From Liolophura sinensis (taxonomy: Eukaryota > Mollusca > Polyplacophora > Chitonida > Chitonidae), in contig NC_088295.1 of NCBI RefSeq assembly GCF_032854445.1, positions 74,988,028 to 75,052,027 on the forward strand: a stretch of DNA of 64,000 bases. Reading direction: 5' to 3'. The notes beneath the pieces were generated by a model that was not told the DNA's origin, made no database searches, and worked only from the letters and a program-made list of their open reading frames with translations. Below are positions 59,752 to 64,000 of this stretch, in pieces (the first letter of the stretch is position 1; every line of letters begins with the position of its first letter). The position numbers and the translations under genes were made by a program.

Positions 59752-60126
59752 CCACCCCTTCGAAGGCCTAATAAATAAGCGTCAGCCTTGATGTCAGGAG
59801 ATCCCGGATCAAACCCGAGTCAGGTCATACAAAAGGCTTTAAACATAGTATACTTGCTTGGCGCTCAGCACTCACAGTTTAGATCAAGGAAACATGACTG
59901 GTTGGCCCGGTGTCACTCTAAAGTGACTGGGTGTAGTGTCATGTCTGGCGTCTTGGGCATTATACTTCAGTGGCGGCCGCACTTCGGCGGCGTGAACTCG
60001 CCCGGCCACAAGAAGACAGAATATGCACACACACACATATGACTGAAAATAATTGTTAAGTACGACGTTAAACCCCAAGCATACATACATACATACATAC
60101 ATACATACATACATACACACATACAT
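59752..60126 (+). mobile_element. SINE family B, near full-length copy with (CATA)n tail
   Basis: Head with CTTCGAAGGCCTAATAAATA (decayed box A) and GGATCAAACCC (box B). The body contains GGAAACATGACTGGTTGGCC, GCCCGGCCACAAGAAGACAG and the 3' module TTAAGTACGACGTTAAACCC (60056-60075), then about ten CATA units at 60080-60120. The clean tail suggests a comparatively recent copy. Confidence 0.82.
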
Positions 60127-61665
60127 AGAAAAAGTGGAGGATTGACTATATATCTTACCAACAGATATAAACCACTTTTTAAGTACAATTTCTCACTCTG
60201 TGAGCCAAAAAATCGGCACTGTTGAATCACCCACTGTAGCGGGTTGAAAGGTGTCAACCATTAGAGAAAATAAATGACCATAAAGCTGCGAAGTTCATAA
60301 ATAAAGGATGAACAAATAACGGAGGGGTCGAGTTAAGGCACCCTTACGGTGTTACCAACCACAGACACGGCACAGCCTGCACGCTCGGAGGCCCGGTTTT
60401 ATACTAGAGTAAACTTTTCGAGGACCACTTGAGACTGGCTGTTCACAGCGTAAATTACCTGCACGCGACAATTTTAGGTCAGCCGTTTACTGCGGGCTTA
60501 TCAGGTATTTACCTGTGTAGATAAGGTTATTTACCTGTAACACCTGAGTCGCACCTGTGATACTGAGACCAGGGAACTTAGGTGAGCAGACATTGATAGT
60601 ATAGTACCAGCTGTAATGACACTTAGACAAGCATTGCCACAGTAGTATAGCACAGTAAAATATGACAGATGTACTACTGGGATCATTTATACAAAGCATA
60701 CTGTGAGATCCTCTCTTTACAGCTTTATTATCTGTCTTGAACAAATAAAGCTTTGCGCTAAAAATTAAGAAAAATTAAGATGACATATATACTATTGGAT
60801 CGTTTACGCAACATTACACTGTGAGATAAGTCTTTTTGTAACTTTAAACTGGATTGAGCCCAGAGAGCTTTGGGTTGAAACTGAACACAGAACTATATTG
60901 CATGCATGCATGACAATGTTAGTGCTGAGTAGATGTGAGTTAAAGTCTGGTCACAAGTATAATCATTTCAAAAAACAGACAATTTCATTTGGGTGAAAAC
61001 ACGCGTAAAACTGGCGATAAAACACTGGCGATGAAGACCGGCTTGAAACGAAAGCGTTGAATTGATCAGCCAGTCATTCCTCATGCTTGCGAGATAGCTG
61101 GAGAGCTATTTTCCTGCCAGTCTTCTCTTCCATTTGAGCTGTTTGCCTTAAATGTCAATCTTGTATTCAATGAGAGCTAGCAACGCTTTCAAAGCCTTCG
61201 ATGTTATTGTGTCAGAAAGCAATTACACGTGTATAACTAGACCAGGGACAGCAGTGAAATTCCCACCGTTCTGAGCAGCAAAAGGACTTCACACAGATAA
61301 CAATACAATAAACACAGGTGATGCCGATAATGAGAGAGTATTATACCTTTAAAATTATCAGTGACGAATGTTTGCTGGGAAACACTTTAATCACGTGATT
61401 CAGGGCGATGTATTTTTAAGGAAATACAAGTAAACAATTTTCAAAGGATCAAAGGCTTTAGAATAACAAATATTATGCTGACAGTGGACAAGATATCTGT
61501 CATCACAACTGTTAAAATAAAAAAGGGATTGAAAAAGAAATAAAGGAATCCAGAACAGAATCCTAACAAAGCAGCTGTTATGGTCTCGATGGAGGCTCAT
61601 TCTGGATTTCATATCACCTATCAGGACCGCAATATGTGTTCTGGTCTGTAGCTCGAGCACTGTGT
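60127..61665. other. Non-coding, nothing recognised
   Basis: Short open frames only; no repeat or gene defined. Confidence 0.6.
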
Positions 61666-62048
61666 AAGTATGTTTGTACACTTGGCTTTTTACGGCGTAC
61701 TTAGCAAATTTTAAGTCATATGATGACAACTACACATGTATGTGTGCATATATATTGTCTTCTTGTGGCAAGGCGAGTCCGTGCTGCCAGAGTGCTGCTG
61801 CCACTAAAGTGTCATGTCGAAGATATCCGTCATGACACCCACACAGTCAATATATAATACATCACAATATACACTGACACCGAGCAAACCAGTCCTCTTT
61901 CCTTGTTCTAAGCTTTGAGTGCTGAGCGCAAAGCGAGGCTGTGACAAGTGCCAATTTTAAAGTCTTTGGTATGACCCAAAACGAACTTGTATCCAGATGC
62001 CCCGACATCGATGCTGATTCTTTAACCATTAGACCAGCGAAGTGGTCC
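61666..62048 (-). mobile_element. SINE family B, near full-length copy
   Basis: On the minus strand the head has TTCGCTGGTCTAATGGTTAA (box A region). The body matches family B, with the ACACTGACACCGAGCAAACC and TTGTCTTCTTGTGGCAAGGC segments as read on +. The 3' module is diverged: + strand CTTTTTACGGCGTACTTAGC, intermediate between families A and B. Confidence 0.8.
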
Positions 62049-62189
62049 ACACTTTGATTATCACGGCATTGTCGCGATAACAGCTTGTCCTGAACGGGAT
62101 GTCACACATCAGTCTGGCTTCATCTTCACGTCGGTCACGTGCGTTATAAGTTGTGACGATAATCCTGTCCTGGAAAGGGTTCCAATAGT

Positions 62190-63373
<1,184 letters not shown>

Positions 63374-63512
63374 GAAGGTCTTCAAAGCAACCTGCCGATG
63401 GTCTAATTTTCCCTCAGATTTGCCCGGTTTCCTCACAACATAATGCTGGCCGCCCTCATGTAAGCGAAATTATTCTTGAGTACGGCGTAAAACACCGATC
63501 AAATAAATAAAT
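63374..63512 (+). mobile_element. SINE family A, headless copy between two tandem arrays
   Basis: Starts GAAGGTCTTCAAAGCAACCT at the recurrent boundary, then TGCCCGGTTTCCTCAC, CATAATGCTGGCCGCCCTC, TTGAGTACGGCGTAAAACAC and an (AAAT)n tail. It abuts the CA-rich minisatellite directly. Confidence 0.85.
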
Positions 63513-63519
63513 CACAGGT

Positions 63520-63865
63520 CAACCTGGATATATGTTTTAGTCTGTGTCACGCATACTGTCACTGTCACGTCATACTGTCGTAAGTAAGAGTTAGTTTGGA
63601 TATATGTTCTGGTCTGTGTCACTCACATTGCCACTGTCACACTATGTTGTCACAATAACGAGGTATCACCAGACAGTCTGGATATATGTTCTGGTTTGTG
63701 TCACGCTTATTGCCATTGTCACACTATGTTGTCACAATGACGAGGTATCTCCAGACAGTCTGGATACATGTATTGGTCTGTATCATGCACATTGTCATTG
63801 TCACACCATTGTAACAATTACGGGATAGACCTATCACCAGCCTGTGTCACACGTAATTACACACT
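63520..63865. repeat. 82-bp tandem repeat, ~4 copies
   Basis: The unit begins TGGATATATGTTCTGGTCTG and includes CACTATGTTGTCACAATAAC. The two central copies are exactly 82 bp and about 90% alike; the outer ones are more diverged. Confidence 0.9.
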
Positions 63866-64000
63866 GTAACTGTCATGTCATTGTCACTATAGCACATGTA
63901 TATTATCTCTGACAAGCTATTCATATTTAGAAAGAAGTGTGCATATGTTATAATATTTGGTGCAAGGTATAATAAATTGTTGAATACTTAGGAGTTTGGA

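Overview
This is a eukaryotic nuclear segment with introns, long AT-rich non-coding stretches, SINEs and minisatellites. It carries two well-supported protein genes, both on the minus strand. The organism is probably a lophotrochozoan, most likely a mollusc. The sterol gene argues against insects and nematodes, which lost de novo sterol synthesis. The tRNA-derived SINE bodies also look like types I associate with mollusc genomes, but that is recognition from memory and was not searched.

Left end (1-8.8 kb): a complete methylsterol monooxygenase 1 gene (MSMO1/SC4MOL type, C-4 sterol demethylation in the ER). The CDS lies in eight coding exons, all joined at GT/AG sites with compatible phases, giving 291 residues. 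A probable non-coding first exon and a promoter with a CCAAT box beside an SRE-like site lie near 8.7-8.8 kb. The 3' UTR runs off the left edge.

Middle (8.8-43.9 kb): about 35 kb in which I can support no protein gene. It holds SINE copies, several degenerate minisatellites (24-bp units near 16.4 and 31.0 kb, a ~60-bp unit near 26-27.4 kb, a 31-bp unit near 34.6-35.6 kb), AT-rich sequence and some GC-richer islands that could be regulatory. Two CTCF-like motifs lie in this interval.

Right-centre (43.9-50.3 kb): a complete two-exon GBX (gastrulation brain homeobox) gene of 455 residues. Exon 1 has an eh1-like repressor motif and a His-rich region; exon 2 has the homeodomain and the GBX-specific C-terminal block. 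The 4.2-kb intron and the 5' flank contain homeodomain-type and CCAAT/E-box motifs.

Right end (50.3-64 kb): non-coding, with more SINEs including the only full-length copy of family A (about 53.1-53.35 kb), a long (AT)n tract, an 18-unit minisatellite interleaved with long CA tracts (62.2-63.4 kb) and an adjacent 82-bp tandem repeat.

The two genes are not functionally linked in any obvious way: one is a housekeeping sterol enzyme, the other a developmental transcription factor whose regulatory landscape may fill much of the desert. I found no clear undescribed molecular system. The most interesting signals are a near-identical 3' module shared by otherwise different SINE families, a recurring truncation point at the head/body junction of family A, and the candidate sterol-responsive promoter.
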